Assembly (NCBI GenBank): GCA_031390425.1
Contig: JANMTL010000184.1
Location: 1-8,780, forward strand
Source of the DNA: PBB1 sp031390425
GTDB lineage: Bacteria > Pseudomonadota > Gammaproteobacteria > Burkholderiales > Burkholderiaceae_C
Direction of reading: 5' to 3'
Length of the DNA: 8,780 nt
Shown: in pieces, positions 1-6,593 of the stretch
Layout of the letters: every line of letters starts with the position of its first letter
Numbering within the stretch: the first letter of the stretch is position 1
Position numbers and translations under genes: made by a program
The notes under the pieces: model-generated
Told to the model about the DNA's origin: nothing
Seen by the model: only the letters and a program-made list of their open reading frames with translations
Database searches by the model: none

Positions 1-599
1 CCGTTGTTGATCAGATCAAAAAAATACAAGAAGGCTGTTCCGCCGAGCGTGGCGAGGCCGTCGGTGCCCAGGCCCCAGTTAGTGTCGAGGTTCCCGTCAG
101 CGCCAACTGTGTTTGTGAAAGACAAGCCCGGAGTGCCGCCCGTGGCTTGCCCCGCATACCCTTCGGAACTGCCAGCGTAGGTGCCGCCTGTGAAGTTATT
201 CAATTCACCCGCAACGGCCGTCTCGTTAGGGTTAATTGATGAGCTGATCCCGCGTTGAGCGCCAACGTTGTCATTGGCCGACACATTCCACCGAATGGCA
301 GACAGTGTCTGGCCGGCAATCCAGGCAGACCAGCCGCTGGCATCACCGAAATTGGTGGTGTTGCCTGCGTTGAGGTTCAAGCCGGCTTCCGGGGTCTTGT
401 TTCCAGCGACGCTGGCAGGCAAAAACTGGCTCAAAGTGAACCCGAGATCGCGGATGTAATAAGCGCGCGTTACTTCATTGAACGCGGTCAGCACCAGCGT
501 GCCGTCATTGGTGAAGTCGGACACGATGGCTGCGTTTGCAGCGCCGGCCGTTGAAACCATCGCCGCGGCGACAGCGATCATCTTGAGGTTGAATTTCAT
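1..599 (-). CDS. Exported PEP-CTERM-type protein (partial, C-terminus outside window)
   Basis: The reading frame opens at ATG 599 and stays open for 199 codons to the left edge, so the C-terminus is missing. AGGAGA at 614-609 is a good Shine-Dalgarno 9 nt upstream and fixes the start. The protein begins MKFNLKMIAVAAAMVSTAGA and continues ANAAIVSD, a classical Sec signal peptide with likely cleavage after ANA. The mature part is rich in Gly, Asn, Thr and Ser, has few charged residues and no cysteine, and carries phrases such as TLVLTAFNEVTRAYYIRDLG that I associate with betaproteobacterial PEP-CTERM sorting substrates. The diagnostic C-terminal PEP motif, membrane helix and basic tail cannot be seen, so the sorting class is inferred from the N-terminal region and the EpsA/PEP-CTERM context. 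It has its own upstream spacer and probably its own promoter. Base composition is lower in GC than the rest of the window. It could instead be another secreted surface protein. Confidence 0.6.
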   Translation of the reverse strand, partial: MKFNLKMIAVAAAMVSTAGAANAAIVSDFTNDGTLVLTAFNEVTRAYYIRDLGFTLSQFLPASVAGNKTPEAGLNLNAGNTTNFGDASGWSAWIAGQTLSAIRWNVSANDNVGAQRGISSSINPNETAVAGELNNFTGGTYAGSSEGYAGQATGGTPGLSFTNTVGADGNLDTNWGLGTDGLATLGGTAFLYFFDLINN

Positions 600-673
600 G
601 CTGAGTTCTCTCCTGGGTTGATATAAAAAATACGCTGTACACGGTGTGGTGAGAAAGATCCGCGGTGCGCGCC

Positions 674-690
674 CGTCTAACGGTCAGACG
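674..690. promoter_or_regulatory. 17-bp imperfect palindrome, candidate operator
   Basis: The plus strand reads CGTCTAACGGTCAGACG. The arms CGTCT and AGACG pair perfectly and the inner bases also pair apart from one G-T wobble around a single central base. It lies about 75 nt upstream of the exported-protein ATG at 599, a common place for a dimeric regulator. No known regulator site is recognised; operator function is inference from symmetry and position. Confidence 0.3.
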
Positions 691-811
691 CACTCTTCGA
701 TCGTCACAACCAAACCGCATCGGCGTGCCTCCCTGAGCGGGAACCTTCCGACAGCAATCACTCTAAAAGTCCCCTGTGTCGTCACCATGTTGCAGCCGCA
801 TCTGTTTTTGG

Positions 812-830
812 CTACTTCAGCCTAGTCCGG
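812..830 (+). promoter_or_regulatory. Tandem CTAsTyCrG half-sites, candidate regulator binding site
   Basis: CTACTTCAG at 812-820 is followed by CTAGTCCGG at 822-830. The two 9-mers are direct imperfect repeats with a 10-bp period, about one helical turn. The same two half-site types recur as an inverted pair in the 18-bp palindrome at 6986-7003. The element lies in the spacer in front of the exported-protein gene. A LuxR-family protein such as the EpsA-like regulator is a possible ligand, but that is inference. Confidence 0.35.
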
Positions 831-932
831 CCCAACGTCGATTCCATCCACAACAAACTTTCAATAATTTAGCGATAGGATGTGACGCAAGACACACCCG
901 GCTGGCCCGCAAACTGATGCTTTCGGACTAGG
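821..932. repeat. 9-bp inverted repeat flanking a 94-bp interval
   Basis: CCTAGTCCG at 821-829 is repeated in inverted orientation as CGGACTAGG at 924-932. The right copy includes the TAG stop codon of the glycosyltransferase gene. The arms are short and far apart, so a stable RNA stem is unlikely to be the point; paired protein-binding sites are an alternative. Function is unknown. Confidence 0.35.
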
Positions 933-3150
933 CCCATTCGGCGATTTCGCTGTGCTTGCCCGCCAGCGCCCACGCCTGCTGTAACAGCGTTTCAAAATCG
1001 TGCGTGAAACCCGCTTCGTCGAACAACTCGCTGTCGGCCAGGTGGGCCCGCGCCCGCATGCGCCACCTTGCCAGCCCGGCCACATCGGCCGCCAAGCGGT
1101 CGGCGATCGAAACGTAGTCGGCGTCGGTCTCGGCAATCCATTCCGGTTTGCCGATGCCCTGCAAGATGGATGCGCCGACGCGCGAGGTGTGCGTGCGTCC
1201 TCGCAACGTGACCACCGGGACCCCCATCCACAGCGCCTCGCAGGTGGTGGTGGCGCCGGTGTAGGGATAGGGGTCGAGCGCGATATCGACCTCGTTGTAG
1301 GTCTCGAGGTGGCTGCTCTTGCTGGCGACCCACGGTTGCAGCGTCAGTCGTTCGGCAGCGATGCCCCGTTCGGCCATGAACCGTTCGATGTTCTCGCGGT
1401 TGGCGACCTGGGTCATCGCCGCCGACTTCAGCAGCAGGCGGGAGGCGGGCACGGCGTTCATCGCCTCGGCCCACAGCGCCAGCGTGTGATCGTTGACTTT
1501 GGCAATGTTGTTGAACGAGCCGAAGGTGATGTAGCCATTTGCAACACACGGCGACGGGCCGATCGGGGGATGCTCGTCGGGGCGGTAGCAAAACATCGTG
1601 CGCGGCAGGCACAGCGGCTGCTCGGAGGCCAGCGGCGGCATGTCGCCAGGGTCGATGACAGCATCGGTAATGCGAAAGTCGATGGCAGGCAGGCCGCTGA
1701 TCGTGGGATACCCCAGAAAACTCATCTGTACCGGCGCCACGCCCAGGCTGAACATGAATACCCGCGAGTGCGAGGTGTGGCCGGACAGGTCGATCAGGAT
1801 GTGGATGCCGTCGTCTTCGATCTGCCGGCGCAACGACTCGTCGGACATGCCTTCGCAGTTGAACCAGCGATGCCCGTACGACTTGAGCCGTTCAGTCACC
1901 GCGTCGCCCCAACCGAGGTTGTCGTAGCAGCAAATCTCGAAGCGCGTTGTGTCGTGCCGCTCGAGCAAGGCCCCGATGAAGTACGACACCGAATGTCGAA
2001 CGAAGTCTCCCGAGACGTAACCCACCTTCAGGCGCTGGTTCGGCATAAGTGCCTGCCAGCGGGGGCGTGAGGGCAGCGGCGCGGGCAGCAGCCGGCCAAA
2101 TTCGGCATGCAGATCGAAGATCGGCTGAGGATCTTCGTGCAGGTAATTCGAGCCCAGCAAGTACGTGGGGTACAGAGATGCGCGCCCCGCGGACAGATCC
2201 ACGGCCCGCCGGCAGTGCGCCATGGCGTCTTCGAGCCGCCGAGACTGCAAGTAGGTGTTGGCCAATTGCATCAGCGAGTACGGATCGGGATCGAGCGCGG
2301 CGGCCTGCTCGGCCCACGGCAGGGCTGCGTCCACCTGGCCGTCACGCGTGAGCAAGCCCGACAGCGCTCGCATGACGGTGGGGTTGGGGGTGTTCTGGTT
2401 CAGCCACTTCTCGTACACCTCACGCGCCAGCTTCGAGTCGCCCATCGCGCGCAGGCAACCGCCCAGGTGCAAGCACGCGTCGACATCGCTCGGGTCTACG
2501 GCGAGCGCGTGGTTGAAGGCACCGGCGGCGTCCCAGCGGCGCCGAGCACGCACCAGCATCACGCCGTGGTTGCGATGCAGCAGCGCGTTGTTCGGCTCGA
2601 GCTCCACCGCGTGGGCTTGTATTTCGAGAACGGCGTCGGTCGGCGCGTCGTCTGCGGCCTGGTCGGCGGCCAAAGCGGCACGCAGCGTCAGCGCGTTGGC
2701 GCGATTGGCATGGGCGGCTGCAAAGTTCGGCGCGAGTTCGAGCGCTTGGTCGTACAGCCTAATGGCGCCCTCGGCATCGCCGCGCGTCTTCATCACGATG
2801 CCGAGGCTGACCATGGCTTCGATGTAGGTCGGCGCCAGCACCAGTGCTTCGCGGTATGCACGCTCGGCGCTGTCCAGATCGCCGAAGGCTTTGAAAGCTC
2901 GACCCAGCGTGAACCGAAAGCGTGCATCGCGCGGGTCGGCGGTCACGGCTTTGACCGCATGGTCGACCGCGGCGGCGGCGCTGCCGGACATCAATTCGGC
3001 GATCGCCAGCAGGTACAGCGCTTCAGTCCTGAGCACCGCACGACCCAACGCCTGAACCAACAGCGCCTTGGCGCGAACTGTGTCACCCGCCATCAGCAGT
3101 TGTTGCGCTTCGGCGAGTAGTGCCGACGACTGCGCCGAGACGGTCTTCAC
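928..3150 (-). CDS. TPR-repeat GT41 family glycosyltransferase (SPINDLY/OGT-like)
   Basis: A 740-residue protein starting at GTG 3150, whose GTGA overlaps the stop of the methyltransferase gene by 4 bp; no Shine-Dalgarno is evident, so translational coupling is likely. Residues 10 to about 320 form helical TPR-like repeats, for example 75-106, 108-141, 187-220 and 221-253. From about residue 373 comes a GT41 catalytic region: GYVSGDF (377-383) with H386 at the position of the conserved OGT histidine, DLSGHTSHSR (454-463), PVQMSFLGYP (473-482), FGSFNN (543-548), and the sugar-nucleotide-binding stretch DPYPYTGATTTCEALWMG (626-643) followed by PVVTL. There is no signal peptide, so it should act in the cytoplasm. 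GT41 enzymes transfer GlcNAc or other sugars to protein Ser/Thr or, in the HMW1C branch, to Asn; donor and target here are unknown. Being encoded after tpsB makes a secreted surface protein a reasonable substrate. The GT41 assignment is firm; the substrate is inference. Confidence 0.9.
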   Translation of the reverse strand: MKTVSAQSSALLAEAQQLLMAGDTVRAKALLVQALGRAVLRTEALYLLAIAELMSGSAAAAVDHAVKAVTADPRDARFRFTLGRAFKAFGDLDSAERAYREALVLAPTYIEAMVSLGIVMKTRGDAEGAIRLYDQALELAPNFAAAHANRANALTLRAALAADQAADDAPTDAVLEIQAHAVELEPNNALLHRNHGVMLVRARRRWDAAGAFNHALAVDPSDVDACLHLGGCLRAMGDSKLAREVYEKWLNQNTPNPTVMRALSGLLTRDGQVDAALPWAEQAAALDPDPYSLMQLANTYLQSRRLEDAMAHCRRAVDLSAGRASLYPTYLLGSNYLHEDPQPIFDLHAEFGRLLPAPLPSRPRWQALMPNQRLKVGYVSGDFVRHSVSYFIGALLERHDTTRFEICCYDNLGWGDAVTERLKSYGHRWFNCEGMSDESLRRQIEDDGIHILIDLSGHTSHSRVFMFSLGVAPVQMSFLGYPTISGLPAIDFRITDAVIDPGDMPPLASEQPLCLPRTMFCYRPDEHPPIGPSPCVANGYITFGSFNNIAKVNDHTLALWAEAMNAVPASRLLLKSAAMTQVANRENIERFMAERGIAAERLTLQPWVASKSSHLETYNEVDIALDPYPYTGATTTCEALWMGVPVVTLRGRTHTSRVGASILQGIGKPEWIAETDADYVSIADRLAADVAGLARWRMRARAHLADSELFDEAGFTHDFETLLQQAWALAGKHSEIAEWA

Positions 3151-3671
3151 GGTTTGTGAGCGGTCATGTTCAGGCTGATGGCGGTGCCTTTGAAGGTCAT
3201 CGAACTGGTGTCGTTGAACAACCCGAAGCCTTCGACGCGGCGGATACCGACATAGCCGGCGCGGTGCAGGAACGCCGCGAGGAATTCTTCGTTCAATCCG
3301 ACGACGTGGTAGTCGAACTTGTCGACATGACCGCCGAACATCATCCGCATCACCATGAACCTGTCTTCGAGCGCGAGACGCTCCTTTTGCAGAAACAGTC
3401 TCGCCAAGGTATCCAGGTCAGGCACGCTGATCAGCACACTGCCACTGGGAGTCAACACGCGATGCCATTCAGCGAGCGTGTTCAAAAGCTCGTCGCGATA
3501 GTCCAGGTGCTCGACCACATGCGACGCGTAGACCTGCGTGAACGTGTTGTTTTCAAACCGGGACAAATCGTTCGCGTTGCACACATGGTCCACATAGGGC
3601 GCAGCGTTGGCGTTCAGCACCTCCCAACCGTCGGTGTGGGAGGTTCCGCCGATGTGCAATCGTCTGCTCAT
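3147..3671 (-). CDS. Small SAM-dependent methyltransferase (class I-like)
   Basis: A 174-residue protein from ATG 3671, 7 nt after the TpsB stop, ending in a 4-bp overlap with the glycosyltransferase start. A longer in-frame extension to 3890 would run inside tpsB and looks unlike protein, so the internal ATG is preferred although no Shine-Dalgarno is visible. The sequence begins RRLHIGG, a short motif I-like start lacking the usual longer N-terminal region, then has ASHVVEHL (49-56), HRVLTPSGSVLISVPD (70-85), and the family-typical MRMMFGG (108-114) and GFGLFNDTS (148-156). The pattern matches a group of small methyltransferases that I associate with polysaccharide and glycosyltransferase loci. 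No signal peptide or membrane segment is seen, so it should be cytoplasmic. By position it may methylate the sugar added by the glycosyltransferase, or the same protein target; that is inference. Family confidence is good, substrate unknown. Confidence 0.82.
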   Translation of the reverse strand: MSRRLHIGGTSHTDGWEVLNANAAPYVDHVCNANDLSRFENNTFTQVYASHVVEHLDYRDELLNTLAEWHRVLTPSGSVLISVPDLDTLARLFLQKERLALEDRFMVMRMMFGGHVDKFDYHVVGLNEEFLAAFLHRAGYVGIRRVEGFGLFNDTSSMTFKGTAISLNMTAHKP

Positions 3672-3678
3672 GTGGCGT

Positions 3679-5256
3679 TTAAAACTCGAGCACGCCGCTC
3701 GCATGCACCCGCGCTGCGCCCTTTTGGGTGGAGCCTGCATCGCGCAGTGGCCAGCCGACGTCGATGGACAGGCTTGCGGTCTGGCGGGCTTGCACGCGCA
3801 GGCCGAAGCCGGTGCTGAGCAGGGTGAAGTGATCGTCTTGCTTGGGCAACGGGTCGTTGAGCCGCAGAGCGGCCGCATCGACGAAGGCATGGGCGCTCAA
3901 GCCGCCGAGCCAGGTGAAACGCTCGGGGGCGAGGTTGCCGCTGCGCAGCTCGATCGATCCGCGCAGCGCCTTGTCGCCGACGGCGGCTGATTCGAGGTAG
4001 CCACGCACGCTGTCGACACCGCCCGCGACGAACTGCTCGTTGCTGATCAGCGCCTGGCCGCTCAGGTGCCCTTCGAGCGTGCCGTACAGCGTGAAACCGC
4101 GCGGCAGCTTGTGCAGGCGCGCCACGTCGAGCTTCAGGATGGAGAAATTGCTTTGCGCTTTGAAGCGCTTGTCCTCGAACTGCGATTCGCGGCTGGCCAG
4201 CCCGCGCAGCGCCACGGTCAGGCTGCCGCCGGTTTGCCACCAGCCTTTCGAGTCGGTGTTGGTGGCCGAGTAGCTGGCGCTCAGCGGCAGGTAGTGGATG
4301 GGGGTGTCGAAGCCTTCGTTGGCGCCGACCGAGACACTTTCTTTGAAGTCTTTGTAGTCGGCACCGAGGGTGATGCTGTGGCTCAAGGTGTCGGTGCCGT
4401 CGAGCAAGAAGATGCCCCGCACGCCGAAGATGTTGCCCTTGCCGAACACCGTGGTGCCGCCGACGCCGGCCACGGTGTTGCTGTTGGAGCGGATCGCCGA
4501 AAACACCAGCAGCCCGCTGCCGGTGGGCACGGTGTACGAGCCCGAGAACACCTTGACCTGACGGGTGTCTTCAGGCGAGACCTGCACCTGCGCGCTCACG
4601 CTGTGTTCGCGCTGCCACAGGTTGTCGTAGCGCAGCGAGGCCTGCAGCCGCGAGCTGGTGGTGTTGGGGCTGTGCTTGTTGTTGAGCTCGAGGCTGCCGT
4701 GCAAGGGCATCTTGTCTTCGACCGTCAAGTCCACTTCCGTGGTACCGGGCGCCTTGCCGGGGCGCAGCAGCGGCGTCACCCGCCGGTCGGCCGATCGGTT
4801 GACGGTGGCGAGCTGCTCTGTGACGACCTTGAAGTTGGGCACCTCGCCCTCGGCCAGCGCCGGCACCTTGTCGAGAATGCGGCCCTGCGAGTAGTAGCGC
4901 GCCCCGACCACCCGCAGCCGCGACACCGGCGCTTGCAGCACCTGCAAGATCACGACGCCGTCGACGATGCGCTGCTCGGGCGTGTCGACCAGCACCGTGC
5001 CGTAGCCGGCATCGCGGTAGGCGGCTTCGAGCGCGACTCGAGCCGACTCGACATCGTCTACGGTGCGCTGCTCACCCATGAAGGCATAGACAGCGCGCTC
5101 GATGCGTTCAACCGACAACACCGAATTGCCTTCGACACGAAACTCGAACACATCGAAACGAGCGGCCGGTGGTTCTGCGGGTGCTGCCTCCTGGGCGCGC
5201 CCCACAGTGCAAAAAAACGCCAGCAGCAGCGCAGTGGAAATGGCACGAGACAACAT
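3679..5256 (-). CDS. TpsB/ShlB/FhaC-type outer-membrane two-partner secretion transporter
   Basis: A 525-residue protein from ATG 5256. The frame is open to 5496, but that extension overlaps the pseudopilin gene, while MLSRAISTALLLAFFCTVGR followed by AQ is a clean Sec signal peptide, which decides the start; no clear Shine-Dalgarno is seen. After a short Ala/Pro/Glu linker, residues about 33-108 form a POTRA_2-type domain (FDVFEFRVEGNSVLS onwards) and about 110-182 a second POTRA-like segment. The rest is a beta-barrel of alternating amphipathic strands, with the family VRGY motif at 417-420 (loop L6) and a terminal Phe in GVLEF, the usual BAM recognition end. Length fits the family (about 550). 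Such proteins export a large TpsA adhesin or hemolysin across the outer membrane. No TpsA gene is in the window. It heads a cassette with the methyltransferase (7-nt gap) and glycosyltransferase (overlap). Confidence 0.9.
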   Translation of the reverse strand: MLSRAISTALLLAFFCTVGRAQEAAPAEPPAARFDVFEFRVEGNSVLSVERIERAVYAFMGEQRTVDDVESARVALEAAYRDAGYGTVLVDTPEQRIVDGVVILQVLQAPVSRLRVVGARYYSQGRILDKVPALAEGEVPNFKVVTEQLATVNRSADRRVTPLLRPGKAPGTTEVDLTVEDKMPLHGSLELNNKHSPNTTSSRLQASLRYDNLWQREHSVSAQVQVSPEDTRQVKVFSGSYTVPTGSGLLVFSAIRSNSNTVAGVGGTTVFGKGNIFGVRGIFLLDGTDTLSHSITLGADYKDFKESVSVGANEGFDTPIHYLPLSASYSATNTDSKGWWQTGGSLTVALRGLASRESQFEDKRFKAQSNFSILKLDVARLHKLPRGFTLYGTLEGHLSGQALISNEQFVAGGVDSVRGYLESAAVGDKALRGSIELRSGNLAPERFTWLGGLSAHAFVDAAALRLNDPLPKQDDHFTLLSTGFGLRVQARQTASLSIDVGWPLRDAGSTQKGAARVHASGVLEF

Positions 5257-5377
5257 CAGAAGAAACCGGGGGAACGCATGAAGTGCAGCAACGAATGACG
5301 CGGGCCGGGTCGGTCGATGACCCCGAACCCGCGATTCTTTCTTCAGAAGATGACAGTTCGTCGAGCGGGACGGATCG
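5257..5377 (-). promoter_or_regulatory. Spacer upstream of tpsB with shared 17-bp element and a hairpin
   Basis: This 121-bp gap contains the 17-bp element at 5351-5367 (minus strand CGCTCGACGAACTGTCA) that recurs upstream of the epsA-like gene with one mismatch. It also contains an imperfect hairpin at 5306-5331: CGGGT pairs with ACCCG outside, GGTC with GACC inside, loop GAT. No U-tract follows on the minus strand, so it is not a standard terminator. I see no clear -10/-35 pair. A promoter for the tpsB cassette here is plausible but not shown. Confidence 0.35.
5351..5367 (-). repeat. Copy 1 of a 17-bp element shared with the epsA upstream region
   Basis: The minus strand reads CGCTCGACGAACTGTCA; the copy at 7988-8004 reads CGCTCTACGAACTGTCA, 16 of 17 identical. 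Each copy lies just downstream of a pseudopilin stop codon (11 and 24 nt) and about 93-95 nt upstream of the preferred start of the next gene. It may be an activator or operator site; the role is unknown. Confidence 0.45.
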
Positions 5378-5866
5378 TCAAGACGGCTCGGCCAGCAAAC
5401 CGACCGCACTCGGCGCGATAAAACGCCAGTCGCGATACGACTTGCCTGCCGGGACCGCGAAATTCGCCGTGACGAAAGCGCGCTGAAACGGCTCACGCTG
5501 CGACAGGCTGTACACCCCGACGATCCCGCCGTCGGGCAGCTGGATCAGGCCCCACTGGCTGTCGCCTGTCATGGGGTCGATGTAGATCCGGCGCAGATGT
5601 CGCTGCGGCACGATGCTGCGGTCGTCGCGGACCAACTCGATCAGCTCGCGCGGATAAAGCCTTGCGGGCGCGGTCGAGCGCTGCCGAAAACTCTCGATCG
5701 CCGATTGGAACTGGCGCCCGACAAACACCAGTTCGCGCTCGTTGTCACGCCGCTGCACCGTGCTCCAAACCACACCCGCCATCGCCGATGTCATCGCCAG
5801 CACGCTGACGATGAACATCGCGCCCAGGTAGGTGAAGCCGCGCGAGGCGGTGGCGCGGCACTTCAA
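5378..5866 (-). CDS. Type II secretion-like pseudopilin (noncanonical prepilin motif)
   Basis: The frame encodes MKCRATASRGFTYLGAMFIV and onwards, 162 residues if it starts at TTG 5866. No ATG or GTG precedes the prepilin signal in this part of the frame, and the TTG overlaps the stop of the PEP-CTERM gene as TTGA, suggesting coupled translation. The frame is open much further upstream, but that part is a shadow of the PEP-CTERM gene. Residues 10-11 (G|F) form a type III signal peptide cut by prepilin peptidase, followed by a hydrophobic helix (about 12-35) and RRDNERELVFVGRQF, typical of GspG-like pseudopilins. The usual Glu at +5 is Gly here. RHLRRIYIDPMTG (89-101) and WGLIQLPDGGIVGVYS (105-120) are hallmarks of a betaproteobacterial pseudopilin family. 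It probably joins the periplasmic pseudopilus with the proteins encoded at 8028-8780. Confidence 0.8.
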   Translation of the reverse strand: MKCRATASRGFTYLGAMFIVSVLAMTSAMAGVVWSTVQRRDNERELVFVGRQFQSAIESFRQRSTAPARLYPRELIELVRDDRSIVPQRHLRRIYIDPMTGDSQWGLIQLPDGGIVGVYSLSQREPFQRAFVTANFAVPAGKSYRDWRFIAPSAVGLLAEPS

Positions 5867-6510
5867 GCAGGCACAGCCGCACCGAACGGCCCCGCCGCCG
5901 CAGGCCGGTCGGCAGCACGCTTGACGCTGCCTGCCGCCGATTTGATGCCGGTCAGCCGCGTGCCGGTGAGGCCGAGGATGCCCATCACGAACAGCCATGC
6001 GGCGCCGGGCAGCGGCACGGCCGAGGCCGGGTCGAGGGCGAGTGCCGACACCTGCAGCGAGGCCAGACCGGTATCGACCAGATCGAAAGAGTTGCCGTTT
6101 TGTTGCGCCCTGACCGAGGCCACCAGGTTCCACAAGGCGAGGTCGGAGCTGCCGCGCAGGTTCGACGACAACGGATTGCGCTTGGCCGCTGCTGACTGCA
6201 CGTAGTCGTCCGACACCTGAACGCTGATGTCGAAAGGGCTGACCGTGTTGTTGGGCGTTGTGGCCTGGTTGATGGTCTGCGTCAGGAAATCGGTCGCGAC
6301 CTGGGCTTGCGTCTGACCCAGCGTTTGCGGCTGAGCCGTGCTGGTGGTGCCGATCGGCGACGCGGTGGAAAACTGCGCTAACGCGTTGGCCCCCGACGTG
6401 CTGGTGGCGGAGAACAGGTCGGTCGCTGCGTAGGCGCCGGTGGCGGGCAGGCACAGCAGCGCCGCAGCAGCCGCTGCGGCCGCCAGGCCGGATTTGAAGG
6501 GGATGAACAT
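5863..6510 (-). CDS. PEP-CTERM (VPLP variant) exported protein with extended C-terminal tail
   Basis: A 215-residue protein from ATG 6510, with a strong AGGAG at 6520-6516 five nt upstream. Residues 1-29 are a signal peptide with an Ala-rich core and likely cleavage at AYA|AT. The mature part is Thr/Ser/Gln/Asn-rich without cysteine after the signal. Near the C-terminus, VPLPGAAWLFVMGILGLTG (165-183) followed by TRLTGIK matches a PEP-CTERM/VPLPA sorting signal: motif, hydrophobic helix, basic residues. Such proteins are recognised by an exosortase and cut near the motif. Unusually, about 25 residues (SAAGSVKRAADRP to the end) follow the basic cluster, whereas these signals normally end almost there. 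The gene sits between the ribbon-helix-helix gene (83-bp gap) and a pseudopilin gene it overlaps. The exosortase is not in the window. Molecular role unknown. Confidence 0.78.
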   Translation of the reverse strand: MFIPFKSGLAAAAAAAALLCLPATGAYAATDLFSATSTSGANALAQFSTASPIGTTSTAQPQTLGQTQAQVATDFLTQTINQATTPNNTVSPFDISVQVSDDYVQSAAAKRNPLSSNLRGSSDLALWNLVASVRAQQNGNSFDLVDTGLASLQVSALALDPASAVPLPGAAWLFVMGILGLTGTRLTGIKSAAGSVKRAADRPAAAGPFGAAVPA

Positions 6511-6542
6511 GGTGACTCCTTGAATTCAATGAAACGACAAGC

Positions 6543-6569
6543 CGCAGCGCGCGGGAACCGGCCGCTGCG
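6543..6569. other. Hairpin in the spacer before the PEP-CTERM gene
   Basis: CGCAGCG at 6543-6549 pairs exactly with CGCTGCG at 6563-6569 around a 13-nt GC-rich loop. It lies about 25 nt after the stop of the ribbon-helix-helix gene and about 33 nt before the PEP-CTERM start. No U-run follows on the minus strand, so a full terminator is unlikely; a weak attenuator or mRNA-processing stem is possible. The remaining spacer shows only the Shine-Dalgarno. Confidence 0.3.
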
Positions 6570-6593
6570 ACGATTGATGGGACAGCAGCGGCG

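Larger units (their letters stand above)
600..927 (-). promoter_or_regulatory. 328-bp spacer and probable promoter region of the exported-protein gene
   Basis: No gene is convincing here. The spacer separates the glycosyltransferase stop from the exported-protein start and is AT-richer than its surroundings. On the minus strand it holds, in order, an AT-rich run near 858-873, a direct-repeat element at 812-830, a 17-bp imperfect palindrome at 674-690, an AT-rich stretch at 618-633 that contains TATTTT and TATATC as weak -10 candidates, and the Shine-Dalgarno at 609-614. I find no convincing -35 box and no intrinsic terminator with a U-tract for the upstream operon. The region is best read as a regulated promoter with unknown start site. 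Confidence 0.45.

Noticed and set aside
700..730. Sigma-54 (-24/-12) promoter, minus strand GGCACG...TGC
   Set aside because: Spacing between the GG and GC elements is one base short of the required 10, and no better site was found in the spacer.
810..822. GGCT-N5-AGCC stem next to a T/A run as terminator of the glycosyltransferase operon
   Set aside because: The stem is only 4 bp, and in the direction of transcription the run is A, not U.
4066..5298. Long plus-strand open frame of 410 codons across tpsB, and similar plus-strand frames at 1000-2070 and 2107-3120
   Set aside because: They are mirror frames of strongly supported minus-strand genes in GC-rich DNA, rich in Arg/Gly/His/Gln with no recognisable domain.
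5257..5496. N-terminal extension of TpsB to 5496
   Set aside because: It overlaps the pseudopilin gene and would bury the signal peptide that begins at 5256.
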